A stretch of DNA of 64,000 nt, taken from the NCBI RefSeq assembly GCF_027627575.1, contig NZ_CP114065.1, positions 1,364,001 to 1,428,000 of the forward strand. The letters run 5' to 3'. The notes under the pieces are model-generated. The model had not been told where the DNA came from, did not search any database, and saw nothing but the letters and a program-made list of their open reading frames with translations. Positions 55,399 to 63,342 of the stretch are shown here, in pieces. Made by a program: the position numbers and the translations under genes. Numbering within the stretch: the stretch's first letter is position 1; each line of letters opens with the position of its first letter. The stretch is from Kribbella sp. CA-293567. GTDB taxonomy: Bacteria; Actinomycetota; Actinomycetes; Propionibacteriales; Kribbellaceae.

Positions 55399-56361
55399 AT
55401 GGTGCTCACGGTGGGGACGTTCAATCTCAACAACCTGTTCGACCGGTGGAACTTCGCCGGTGCGGTCGAGGCGCTGGCGGCCGGCACGAGCTCGGTGCCG
55501 GCGACGTACACCTTCGACTCGGAGGACCGGCGACGCCTGCAGCTGGACGGGCGCGGCAAGCTGCTGGTCTCCAAACCGGCCGCGGACACAGGCCGGATCG
55601 CCGAGCGGCTGCTGGCTGCCGACGTCGACGTCTGGGTAGTCCAGGAGGTCGAGAACGTCGACGTTCTGCGCGAGTTCAATCGCGAACACCTGAACGGTGA
55701 GTACCAGCACGTGATGGTGATCGACGGCAACGACGCGACCCGGTTCATCGACATCGGGGTCCTGTCCCGGCGGCCGATCGGCGGGGTGACCAGCTACCAG
55801 CGGGTGTTCCATCCCGACGTACCGTCGCGGCCGATCTTCTCGCGGGACCTGGTCGAGGCGGAGATCCTGGACGCCAGGGGGCGCCGGATCCTGACCGTCT
55901 TCGGCACCCACCTGAAGTCGAAGTTCGTCGACTTCACCGTCGACGACGCCGCCGCGGCCGCCGCCGAGGCGCAACTGCTGCGGCAACGGCAGGCCGAGAC
56001 GATCGTCCGGATCATCGCGGCCCGGACCTCCAGCCGCCAGCGCTACCTGCTCTGCGGTGACATGAACGACACCCCGGACTCGACCGCGCTGGCCTGCTTC
56101 CAGCAGTCCGGGCTGGTCGACGCACTGACCGCGCCGACCGAGGTCGGCACCGTGAAGACGACCGTGGAGCTGCCCGCCAGCCCTGCCTGGACGTCGACCT
56201 TCAAGGCGTCCGGGCAGCCGCGTTCCTTCGACCTGATCGACCAGATCTGGTTGTCGCCGGCCCTGGTGCCGAGGCTGACCGGCGCCTTCATCGGCCGCCG
56301 CAAGAAGCTCGCCCGCGACGGTACCGATCACGATCCGGCCTGGATCACCCTGGACCTCTGA
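55399..56361 (+). CDS. Endonuclease/exonuclease/phosphatase family protein
   Basis: A 320-residue EEP-fold metal-dependent phosphodiesterase. It has the ordered motifs FNLNNLF, QEVEN, a His-Leu-Lys in THLKSK, GDMND and TDHDP, matching the Mg2+ site. No signal peptide. ATG 55399 with GGGAGG upstream is preferred to GTG-type starts in the 5' extension. Substrate could be nucleic acid or phospholipid; undetermined. Confidence 0.82.
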   Translation: MVLTVGTFNLNNLFDRWNFAGAVEALAAGTSSVPATYTFDSEDRRRLQLDGRGKLLVSKPAADTGRIAERLLAADVDVWVVQEVENVDVLREFNREHLNGEYQHVMVIDGNDATRFIDIGVLSRRPIGGVTSYQRVFHPDVPSRPIFSRDLVEAEILDARGRRILTVFGTHLKSKFVDFTVDDAAAAAAEAQLLRQRQAETIVRIIAARTSSRQRYLLCGDMNDTPDSTALACFQQSGLVDALTAPTEVGTVKTTVELPASPAWTSTFKASGQPRSFDLIDQIWLSPALVPRLTGAFIGRRKKLARDGTDHDPAWITLDL

Positions 56362-56386
56362 CCGGTTTGCCGGCTGCGCTTACAGT
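56358..56386 (+). promoter_or_regulatory. Promoter of the TPR gene, leaderless type
   Basis: -35 CTGACC (56358-56363), 17 nt, -10 TACAGT (56381-56386), then 7 nt to GTG 56394. Confidence 0.6.
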
Positions 56387-56393
56387 TCGGGGC

Positions 56394-58040
56394 GTGGAAG
56401 ATCTCGCTGAACTCATCGCGCTGGTGGACAGACTGGTGTTCGGGGCGGACCCGGCCCAGGCGCTGGAGCCGTTCGCGCGCGCGGTGGCGGCGTACGACGC
56501 GCAGCCGGACCCGGCCGAGCTGGACGGGCTGCTGACCACCTTCGGGTACGTCGTACTGCAGTTCGACGAGTACTCCGGGCTGCCACTGAACCGGACGCTG
56601 GAGATCCTCGACGACCTGGAACAACGGCACCGCGAGGTTGGCAACAGCCCGCGGATCGTGCACTTCTGCCGCTGGCTCGTCGCCCGGCAGTTGGGTGACG
56701 CCGTGACGGCCGAGGAACAGTACCAAGCCTGTCTGGCCGCGCCGCGGGACGAGTTCTCCTGGTGCGAGGGCTGCGAACAGATCTACCAGATCCGGCACCT
56801 GATCGAGACCGAGCGCGCGGCCGAGGCGGTCGCGGTCGCCGAGCAGGCTTTCGCCACTCCGGTCGACGGTTGCCATCAGCAACCACAGGCGCTGCTGGCC
56901 GCGGCGCTGCCCGGCTATGTCGCGGTCGGCGACCTGGACGCCGCGGCCGACGCGCACCGGACGGCGTACCGGCTGGTGCGGGAGGATCCGGACGAGCTGT
57001 TCGCCCACGCTCAGCACATCAGGTTCTGCGTGCTGACAGGCAACCAGGAACGGGCCGAGGAGCTGGTCCGCCGGCATCGGGGCGGACTCGACGCGGACGT
57101 CTCCGAGTACGACGCTTTGGCCTTCTGTACGGCGGCGGGGCGGGTGCTGGGCGAGGGTGAGTTCACCGAGCGGGCGTGGCGGTTGGTGGCTTCGTTCGAC
57201 CGGCGCAACGGGAACGACTTCCAGGGTGAGCTGGTGCGCACGTCGCTGGCCGAGCGGTTGTGGGTCGAGGAGCTGGAACTGTTCGGCGACGGTGGTTGCG
57301 CGGAGCAACTTGCCGCCGTGCGGGCGCGGCCGGACGACACGTTCGCGGCCTGGGATCTGGTTCAGGCGCAGATCGAGATGGCGCACCGGATGCACCTGGA
57401 CGAGCGCAACGTCGAGGCGGCCGAGATCGGCGAGCAGGCGCTCACGTCGCTGGGCGACGAGCGCATCGCCGAACTGGCTCAGCCGGAAAGCCTGCGGGTA
57501 CTGCGCAACGTCCTGTTCGCGGCGTACCTGGATCTCAACGAGCCGACGGCCGCGTTGCCGCAGGCCGAGAAGGTGCTGGCGGACATCCCGCCGGACGCGG
57601 GACCGGACTGGCTGGGCATGATCCTGCGTAAGAAGGGCGAACTGCTCGAGCAGCTGAACCGGGACGGCGAAGCCCGAGACTCGCTGATCGCCGCTGCGAC
57701 GCAGTACGGGCTGGCGGGGTTGTTGCACGACCAGATCGCGACCCTGCGGCTGGCCGCGCAGTCGGCGCGGTACATCGGCGAACTGGACCAGGCGGAGACT
57801 CTGCTGGGTCAGGCGCGGTCGGTGGTCGACCAGTTGCCGGCGGACGATCTGCGGAGCTCGACCAGCGACGCCGTGGTGCATTGGGAGCTGGCGCTGGTGC
57901 GGGACATGCAGGGGCGGCTGCCGGAGGCCATCGAACTGGCGGAGGTTTCGGCTGCGCTGTACGAGTCGGTCGGGCAGCTCGAGAGCGCGTCGAACGCTCG
58001 CGACTACGCCGAGAACCGGCAGGCTCGGCTCAACTCCTGA
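56394..58040 (+). CDS. TPR-like repeat protein
   Basis: A 548-residue soluble protein built of helical repeats (QALLAAALPGYVAVGDLDAA near residue 165; LRNVLFAAYLDLNEPTAAL near residue 370). No other domain is seen. The 3' end overlaps the convergent TetR gene by 11 bp. Start GTG 56394 follows a leaderless-type promoter. Function unknown. Confidence 0.7.
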   Translation: MEDLAELIALVDRLVFGADPAQALEPFARAVAAYDAQPDPAELDGLLTTFGYVVLQFDEYSGLPLNRTLEILDDLEQRHREVGNSPRIVHFCRWLVARQLGDAVTAEEQYQACLAAPRDEFSWCEGCEQIYQIRHLIETERAAEAVAVAEQAFATPVDGCHQQPQALLAAALPGYVAVGDLDAAADAHRTAYRLVREDPDELFAHAQHIRFCVLTGNQERAEELVRRHRGGLDADVSEYDALAFCTAAGRVLGEGEFTERAWRLVASFDRRNGNDFQGELVRTSLAERLWVEELELFGDGGCAEQLAAVRARPDDTFAAWDLVQAQIEMAHRMHLDERNVEAAEIGEQALTSLGDERIAELAQPESLRVLRNVLFAAYLDLNEPTAALPQAEKVLADIPPDAGPDWLGMILRKKGELLEQLNRDGEARDSLIAAATQYGLAGLLHDQIATLRLAAQSARYIGELDQAETLLGQARSVVDQLPADDLRSSTSDAVVHWELALVRDMQGRLPEAIELAEVSAALYESVGQLESASNARDYAENRQARLNS

Positions 58041-58809
58041 GCGCCTCGATACCGTCGAGCAGCCGATCCAGGCCGAAGCGGTAGGACTCGTCGGCGGCCT
58101 CGCGGGTGCCGTCGCCGTAGCCTTCGGCGTTCCAGATCGCGGTCATCGTCGGATGCCGCTCGACATCGAAGTACGTCTCCCAAAGGTCCCAACGCTCGTG
58201 CCACCAGGCGTCGTGGCTCTGGCCGGTGGTCCGCTCCAGCTGCTCGCTCTCGGCGTCCAGGCCGGCCGCCGAGTCGATGTACGTCGTGATCGCGAGTGCT
58301 GCCGTGTTGGTCTGCCGAGGCGGTAGACCGAGTACCGCGCAGGCTGACAACAGGTACTCGCGGGCAGCGAGCATGCCCGGGCCGACCGGAGGACGAATCG
58401 TCGAGATGCCTGCCAGCCAAGGGTGACGGTGGAACATCGCGCGCGTCTGGTCGGAGTACAGGGTGATCTGGTCACGCCACCCGTCGGGGCGGGGAACGCC
58501 TGGGCCGGGAAGCTCGCGCTCGGCGAGGACCTGGTCGACCATCAGGTCGAGCAGTTCCTCCTTGGAGGGGACGTAGGTGTAGAGCGTCATGGTGCCGACG
58601 CCGAGCGCTTTGGCGACGCCGCCCATCGAGGCCGCGGCCAGGCCCTTCTCGTCGGCCAGCGCGATGCCCGCGTCGACGACCTTGTCCAGGTCGAGCGTGG
58701 GGCGGCGGCCGAGGGCGGGTCTGACGTCCTGCTCGGCCGGTCGGTGGTTGCGCCAGAGCAGGGCCAAGGTGCGGTCGGCCGGTCCGCCGCCGCTGTGCCG
58801 CACTGTCAT
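58030..58809 (-). CDS. TetR-family repressor
   Basis: A 259-residue regulator. An N-terminal extension of 40 residues precedes the helix-turn-helix (VVDAGIALADEKGLAAASMGGV, then LGVGTMTLYTYVPSKEELLDLM), and the C-terminus is of TetR_C_1 type. ATG 58809 has GAGGGT upstream. It is divergent from the NmrA-like gene, with a perfect inverted repeat between them, so it probably represses that gene. Confidence 0.88.
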   Translation of the reverse strand: MTVRHSGGGPADRTLALLWRNHRPAEQDVRPALGRRPTLDLDKVVDAGIALADEKGLAAASMGGVAKALGVGTMTLYTYVPSKEELLDLMVDQVLAERELPGPGVPRPDGWRDQITLYSDQTRAMFHRHPWLAGISTIRPPVGPGMLAAREYLLSACAVLGLPPRQTNTAALAITTYIDSAAGLDAESEQLERTTGQSHDAWWHERWDLWETYFDVERHPTMTAIWNAEGYGDGTREAADESYRFGLDRLLDGIEALRS

Positions 58810-58869
58810 CGACCCTCGCTCCTGCTGTCGTCGGCGCTGTCTGGAAACTTTCTCACAGGCGCGTGTCGG

Positions 58870-58896
58870 TCATTCTCGTATACCCTACGAGAATGA
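58870..58896. promoter_or_regulatory. TetR operator, perfect 11-bp inverted repeat
   Basis: TCATTCTCGTA (58870-58880), 5-nt spacer, TACGAGAATGA (58886-58896). It includes the NmrA-like gene's -10 box TACCCT (58881-58886) and its ATG (58893), with 6 nt between, so repressor binding would block a leaderless transcript directly. Confidence 0.85.
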
Positions 58897-59732
58897 CGAT
58901 TCTGGTGACGGGTGCGACGGGCAGTGTGGGACGGTTGCTGGTGGACGAACTGGTCGCAGCGGGGGTGTCGTCGTCGGTGCGGGCACTGACGAACAATCCC
59001 GCGCGGGCGGCGTTGCCGGCCGGAGTGCAGGTGGCCGAGGGGTATCTGGGGCGGCCGTCGAGCCTGCCGGCGGCACTGAAGGGGGTGGACACGGTCTATC
59101 TCGCGCCGCTGCCGGCCCGGGTGGACGAGTTCGTCACCTGCGCGCTGGAGGCCGGCGTACGGCGGGTGGTGTGCCTGTCCGGGGAGCCCGCGGACTACGA
59201 GGCGCAAGGGGACCCGGCGGGGTGGCACTACTACAAGATGGAGAAGGCGATCGAGGAAGCTGGGTTCGAGTGGACCCATCTGCGGCCGGGGCAGTTCATG
59301 AACAACACGCTGGACTGGGCGCCGTCGATCAAGGCCGAGCGGGTCGTGCGGGCGCCGTACCCGGAGGCGGTGCAGACACCGATCGACCTGGGTGACATCG
59401 CGGCGGTGGCGCGCGTCGTACTGCTGGACGAGAGCTATGCCGGGCAGAAGTTGGTGATGAGCGGGCCGGATGCGATCACGCAGCCGGAAGAGGTGGCGTT
59501 GATCGCCGAGGCGATCGGGCAGCCGGTGCGGTTCGAGGAGTTGTCGCGGGAGGAGGCGCTGGCGGCGTGGACTCCGGTGATGGGGGAGGAGGTTGCCAGC
59601 TGGATGCTGGACGGGTTCCGGATGATGGCGGAGTACAGGATGTCGCCCGAGCCGACGGTGCTCGAGGTGACCGGGCGGGCACCGCTGAGCTATCGCGAAT
59701 GGGCGGTGCGAAACGCCGACGCATTCAGGTGA
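58893..59732 (+). CDS. NmrA-like NAD(P)-binding protein
   Basis: A 279-residue Rossmann-fold protein. The nucleotide motif is LVTGATGSVGRLLVDEL at the N-terminus, with the SDR-like strand GVDTVYLAPLP. NmrA-type proteins are atypical short-chain dehydrogenases that sense or reduce with NADPH; the divergent TetR suggests induction by a small molecule. Start ATG 58893 lies inside the operator; the upstream frame extension is unsupported. Confidence 0.85.
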   Translation: MTILVTGATGSVGRLLVDELVAAGVSSSVRALTNNPARAALPAGVQVAEGYLGRPSSLPAALKGVDTVYLAPLPARVDEFVTCALEAGVRRVVCLSGEPADYEAQGDPAGWHYYKMEKAIEEAGFEWTHLRPGQFMNNTLDWAPSIKAERVVRAPYPEAVQTPIDLGDIAAVARVVLLDESYAGQKLVMSGPDAITQPEEVALIAEAIGQPVRFEELSREEALAAWTPVMGEEVASWMLDGFRMMAEYRMSPEPTVLEVTGRAPLSYREWAVRNADAFR

Positions 59733-59745
59733 TTTGCGTCGCTCG

Positions 59746-59761
59746 GCGAACGTGTGTTCGA
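59746..59761 (+). promoter_or_regulatory. LexA (SOS) box
   Basis: GCGAAC-GTGT-GTTCGA matches the actinobacterial TCGAAC-N4-GTTCGA consensus with one mismatch (first base), 9 bp before the radical SAM gene. Confidence 0.82.
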
Positions 59762-59769
59762 CTGTTGGC

Positions 59770-60900
59770 ATGCGATGGGCCGGGCAGGGAATCGAGGCGG
59801 AGACGCCAGGAGCTCTGCCTGGCCTCGGCTCGATCTCGGGGTTCATCCGCAGTGTGACGACGCCGGAGTTCCGGGGCGTGACCTTTCACGAGGTGCTGGC
59901 CCGCTCGGCGCTGAACTCGGTGCCGAACACGGGGATGCCGTTCAGCTGGACCATCAATCCGTACCGCGGCTGCACGCACGGCTGCCGGTACTGCTTCGCC
60001 CGGCCGAGTCACCGCTATCTGGACCTCGACACCGGCCTGGACTTCGATCAGCAGATCGTGGTGAAGACGAACGTGGTCGACGTGCTCCGGCGCGAACTGA
60101 CCCGGCCGTCCTGGCGGTTCGAGCAAGTTGCCCTCGGCACCAATACTGATCCCTACCAGCGGGCCGAGGGGCGGTATCGGCTGATGCCCGGGATCATCGA
60201 GACGCTGGCCGCCTCCGGCACGCCACTGTCGATCCTGACCAAGGGCACGCTGCTGCGGCGCGATCTCGATGTGCTGGCCGCTGCCGCGACGGAGGTCCCG
60301 GTCGGGCTCGGGGTCTCACTGTCGCTGGCCGACGAGGACCTCCGGCGGACGGTCGAGCCCGGGGTCCCGTCGGTTCGTGGCCGGCTCGACCTGATCCGCG
60401 CCATCCGTGAAGCCGGGCTGCCCTGCGGTGTAATGGTCGCTCCGGTTCTTCCGTGGCTGACCGACTCGGACGAGCAACTCGATCACCTCTTCGGTGAGCT
60501 GGCCGCCGCGGGAGCCACCGGGGTGACCACGCTCGTTCTGCATCTGCGGCCGGGGGTGAAGGACTGGTTCATGACCTGGCTGGCCGAGGAACGCCCTGAA
60601 CTGGTCAGCCGCTACAACGAGCTCTACGCCCGTGGCTCCACCGCTCTCCCCAGCTACCGCAAGGACTTCGAGACCAGGGTCCGGCCGCTGCTGACCAAAC
60701 ACGGCTTCGGGCGGGGTGCGCGCCATCGCTCCACCGGCGGCGTGATCGAGGCTGCCGGCGTCGGCTCCAGATCCGGGTGGGGTGAGCCGCTGAACTCCCG
60801 GGCTCGACAACCGGTCGACTACGCCGGTCCGGGCCGGCGTCGACGCTCGGCCCCGGTGCCGGCGGTTGTTCCGCCTCACGACCAACAGACGCTGTTCTGA
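59770..60900 (+). CDS. Radical SAM protein, Rv2578c family
   Basis: A 376-residue radical SAM enzyme. The cluster motif CTHGCRYC has Cys68, Cys72 and Cys75 (CxxxCxxC). It resembles the actinobacterial Rv2578c family, whose bacterial relatives are sometimes annotated as spore photoproduct lyase-like. A near-perfect LexA box just upstream indicates SOS induction and hence a possible DNA-repair role. The C-terminal 40 residues are basic and Pro-rich. ATG 59770 is preferred over the in-frame TTG at 59734. Confidence 0.87.
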   Translation: MRWAGQGIEAETPGALPGLGSISGFIRSVTTPEFRGVTFHEVLARSALNSVPNTGMPFSWTINPYRGCTHGCRYCFARPSHRYLDLDTGLDFDQQIVVKTNVVDVLRRELTRPSWRFEQVALGTNTDPYQRAEGRYRLMPGIIETLAASGTPLSILTKGTLLRRDLDVLAAAATEVPVGLGVSLSLADEDLRRTVEPGVPSVRGRLDLIRAIREAGLPCGVMVAPVLPWLTDSDEQLDHLFGELAAAGATGVTTLVLHLRPGVKDWFMTWLAEERPELVSRYNELYARGSTALPSYRKDFETRVRPLLTKHGFGRGARHRSTGGVIEAAGVGSRSGWGEPLNSRARQPVDYAGPGRRRRSAPVPAVVPPHDQQTLF

Positions 60901-60915
60901 GCTTCGAGTTCGGGT

Positions 60916-60963
60916 GTGCTGGTGCTGGTGCTGGTGCTGGTGCTGGTGCTGGTGCTGGTGCTG
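60916..60963 (+). repeat. (GTGCTG)8 microsatellite
   Basis: Eight perfect hexamer copies in the gap between the radical SAM stop and the end of the HIT gene. Length variation is likely between strains. Confidence 0.92.
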
Positions 60964-60970
60964 GTCGGGG

Positions 60971-61249
60971 TCAGGTCAGCAGTTCGCGGAGGGCCTGGAC
61001 CTCGGCGACGAAGCGGTGCTCCGGAATCTGCGGCTCGGGGCCGTCGGCGGCGACGAAGGGGAACGGTTTCCCCGGGCGAGGATCTTCGACGTACCGCGGC
61101 AGGAGATGGGTGTGCAGGTGCGGACTGGTGGTGCCCAGCGTCTCGTAGTTGAGCTTCAGCGGCTGGTAGATCGCGATGATCGCCCGTGCCACCCGAAGGG
61201 TCTCCAGCCAGTAGCCGGCGGCTTCCTCGTCGGTCAGTTCGGTGGCCAC
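60971..61249 (-). pseudogene. HIT-family protein, N-terminally truncated
   Basis: A 92-residue ORF with the catalytic HIT motif HLHTHLLPRY and a C-terminal ligand region, but it begins at the helix TELTDEEAAGYW that normally follows about 40-50 residues of core strands. An in-frame stop (the map TGA at 61265-61267) precludes extension, and the GTG start lacks a clear ribosome-binding site. It is either a remnant or an unusually short family member translated after map. Confidence 0.6.
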
Positions 61250-61264
61250 TGACAGGTCACGGCT

Positions 61265-62032
61265 TCACCGGGCCGTGAGGACCTGAGGGCCCTCGGGGGT
61301 GACGGCGACCGTGTGTTCGGCGTGGGCGCCGCGGGTCCGGTCGGAGGAACGAAGCGTCCAGCCGTCGTCGTCGATGACGTAGACCGAGCCGGGGCCGTGC
61401 CAGAACCAGGGCTCGATGGCGATCACGTGGCCCGGCCGGAGTTTCAGTCCGCGGCCGGCGCGGCCGCCGTTGGGGACGTGGGGTTCTTCGTGCATGCGGC
61501 GGCCGATGCCGTGGCCGCCGAAGTCGAGGTTGGTGCCGAGGCCCGCCCGCCGGCCGATTTCGCCGATCGCGGCTCCGACATCACCCAGACGCGCACCCGG
61601 TACGGCGGCGGCGATCCCGGCGGCCAAGGCCTGCTCCGTCGTCTCGATCAGCTCCAGGTCCTCGGTGCGCGGGGTGCCGACGACGAAGCTGGTGGCCGAG
61701 TCCGCGCACCAGCCGTCGACCGAGGCACCGCAGTCGACGTTGAGCAGGTCACCGTCGGCCAGCCGCAGGTCGCTGGGCAGGCCGTGCAGCACGGCGTCGT
61801 TGACCGAAGTGCAGATGACGCCCGAGAACGGCCTGGTCGCGAAACCGGGCTGATAGCCCTCGAACAACGACACCGCGCCCGCGTCCCGCAGTACCTCGCG
61901 GGCCACCGCGTCCAGCTCGCGCAACGAGACTCCGACCGCGGCTTCCTTCTGCACCGCGGTCAGTGCCGCCGCGACCACCTGTCCGGCGGCGCGCATCTGC
62001 TCGATCTGCTCCGCGGTCTTCAAGTCCACCAT
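61265..62032 (-). CDS. map: Type I methionine aminopeptidase
   Basis: A 255-residue metalloprotease removing N-terminal Met. Metal ligands lie in NVDCGASVDGWCADSATSF, GGHGIGR, IAIEPWF and HAEHTVAV. The PxxP extension of some actinobacterial forms is absent. ATG 62032 has TTGAGGA upstream; GTG 62053 is in frame but falls in an inverted repeat. Probably a secondary map copy since no ribosomal genes are near (inference). Confidence 0.9.
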   Translation of the reverse strand: MVDLKTAEQIEQMRAAGQVVAAALTAVQKEAAVGVSLRELDAVAREVLRDAGAVSLFEGYQPGFATRPFSGVICTSVNDAVLHGLPSDLRLADGDLLNVDCGASVDGWCADSATSFVVGTPRTEDLELIETTEQALAAGIAAAVPGARLGDVGAAIGEIGRRAGLGTNLDFGGHGIGRRMHEEPHVPNGGRAGRGLKLRPGHVIAIEPWFWHGPGSVYVIDDDGWTLRSSDRTRGAHAEHTVAVTPEGPQVLTAR

Positions 62033-62052
62033 CTGCTGAGTCCTCAACGTCA

Positions 62053-62082
62053 CGTGATAGTTGTCCCGGGATTACTATCACG
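62053..62082. promoter_or_regulatory. Inverted repeat CGTGATAGT-N12-ACTATCACG
   Basis: Perfect 9-bp arms (62053-62061 and 62074-62082) in the divergent map/capA-like gap, overlapping the map promoter area. Candidate repressor site; the regulator is not identifiable here. Confidence 0.65.
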
Positions 62083-62177
62083 GTAGGCCGATCACCTGAT
62101 TCTTCAACCTTTCTGCCGTTCGCGGCGTCTCTCCGTACAGATCCACAAGGGTGGGTCGGTGACTCCGGGGGAGACCG

Positions 62178-63332
62178 ATGGGCAAGTTCGGGCGAGGTGT
62201 GGTCGCGGCGGTGACGCTGGTCGCCGGTCTGGGGACGCTGACCGGTTGTATCGCTGACACTCAGGCCGCCGAGAACGGGCCGGCAGCGTCCAGCGGTTCC
62301 CAAGCCGAGCCCGGGGCGGCGCAACAGAAGACTCCGGACCAGTTCACGCTGGTGGCGACCGGTGACGTGCTGCTGCACGAGCGGCTCTGGAACACCGCCA
62401 AGCGCGACGGTACCAACGGCGAATGGGATTTCGCCCCGCTGCTCCGAGGCGTCAAACCTTTGGTCCAGCAGGCGGATCTGGCGTTGTGTCACCTGGAGAC
62501 CCCGCTCGGTACGCCGCCCACCGGCTATCCGCTGTTCCAGGGCCCGCCGCAGATCGTGCCGGCCCTGGTCAAGACCGGGTACGACGCCTGCACCACCGCC
62601 AGCAACCACAGCTTCGACAAAGGTGCGGCCGGCATCGACCGCACGCTGAGGCTGCTTGACAAAGCAGGGATCGAGCACACCGGCACAGCTCGGACGCGGG
62701 AAGAGGCCGAAACTCCCAGAATCGTCACGGTGCAAGGCGTCCAGGTCGGTCTGCTCAGCTACACCTACGGTTTCAACGGCATGCCGTACCCGGCAGGGCA
62801 GACCTGGCGGGCCGGCAAGCTCGACGCCGACCGGATCAAGGCGAAGGCGCGGAAGGCTCGCGACAACGGCGCGGAGATCGTCGTGGTCAGCGCGCACTGG
62901 GGCGACGAGTACTCCAGCACCCCCAACGACCAGCAGCGCACTCTCGCGCGGCAACTCCTTGCCGACAGCAACATCGACCTGATCGTCGGCCACCACGCGC
63001 ACGTCGTCCAGCCGGTCGAGCAGCTCAACGGCAAGTGGGTCGTCTACGGCCTCGGCAACCTGGTCGCCGCCCATCGCAAGCCGGCGAGTATCAAGTCGGA
63101 GGGGTTGCTGATGAAGTTCACCTTCCGCAAGGACGGCGACCGGTGGAAGGCCGACGCGCAGTACGCGCCGCTGCTGATGACCGACACACTGCCCGTCCGG
63201 GTGCTCGACGTGCAACGCGAACTGGCCGAGCCCGGTCTGTCCGCAACCAGGAGAAGCCGCCTCGAGCTGGCCCAACGGCGTACCACCGCGACCGTTACCT
63301 CCCTCACCACAAACCTCGAGCTGCTCCGATGA
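62178..63332 (+). CDS. CapA-like lipoprotein (PGA_cap metallophosphatase family)
   Basis: A 384-residue exported lipoprotein. The lipobox is LTGC with Cys24. The mature part has the CapA pattern: TLVATGDVLLHERL, LCHLETPL, TTASNHSFDKG, HWGDEYSSTP and VGHHAHVVQP. CapA proteins act in capsule or poly-gamma-glutamate export in some bacteria; function here is unproven. ATG 62178 has GGGGGAGA upstream. Confidence 0.88.
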   Translation: MGKFGRGVVAAVTLVAGLGTLTGCIADTQAAENGPAASSGSQAEPGAAQQKTPDQFTLVATGDVLLHERLWNTAKRDGTNGEWDFAPLLRGVKPLVQQADLALCHLETPLGTPPTGYPLFQGPPQIVPALVKTGYDACTTASNHSFDKGAAGIDRTLRLLDKAGIEHTGTARTREEAETPRIVTVQGVQVGLLSYTYGFNGMPYPAGQTWRAGKLDADRIKAKARKARDNGAEIVVVSAHWGDEYSSTPNDQQRTLARQLLADSNIDLIVGHHAHVVQPVEQLNGKWVVYGLGNLVAAHRKPASIKSEGLLMKFTFRKDGDRWKADAQYAPLLMTDTLPVRVLDVQRELAEPGLSATRRSRLELAQRRTTATVTSLTTNLELLR

Positions 63333-63342
63333 CCGCGGCGGT

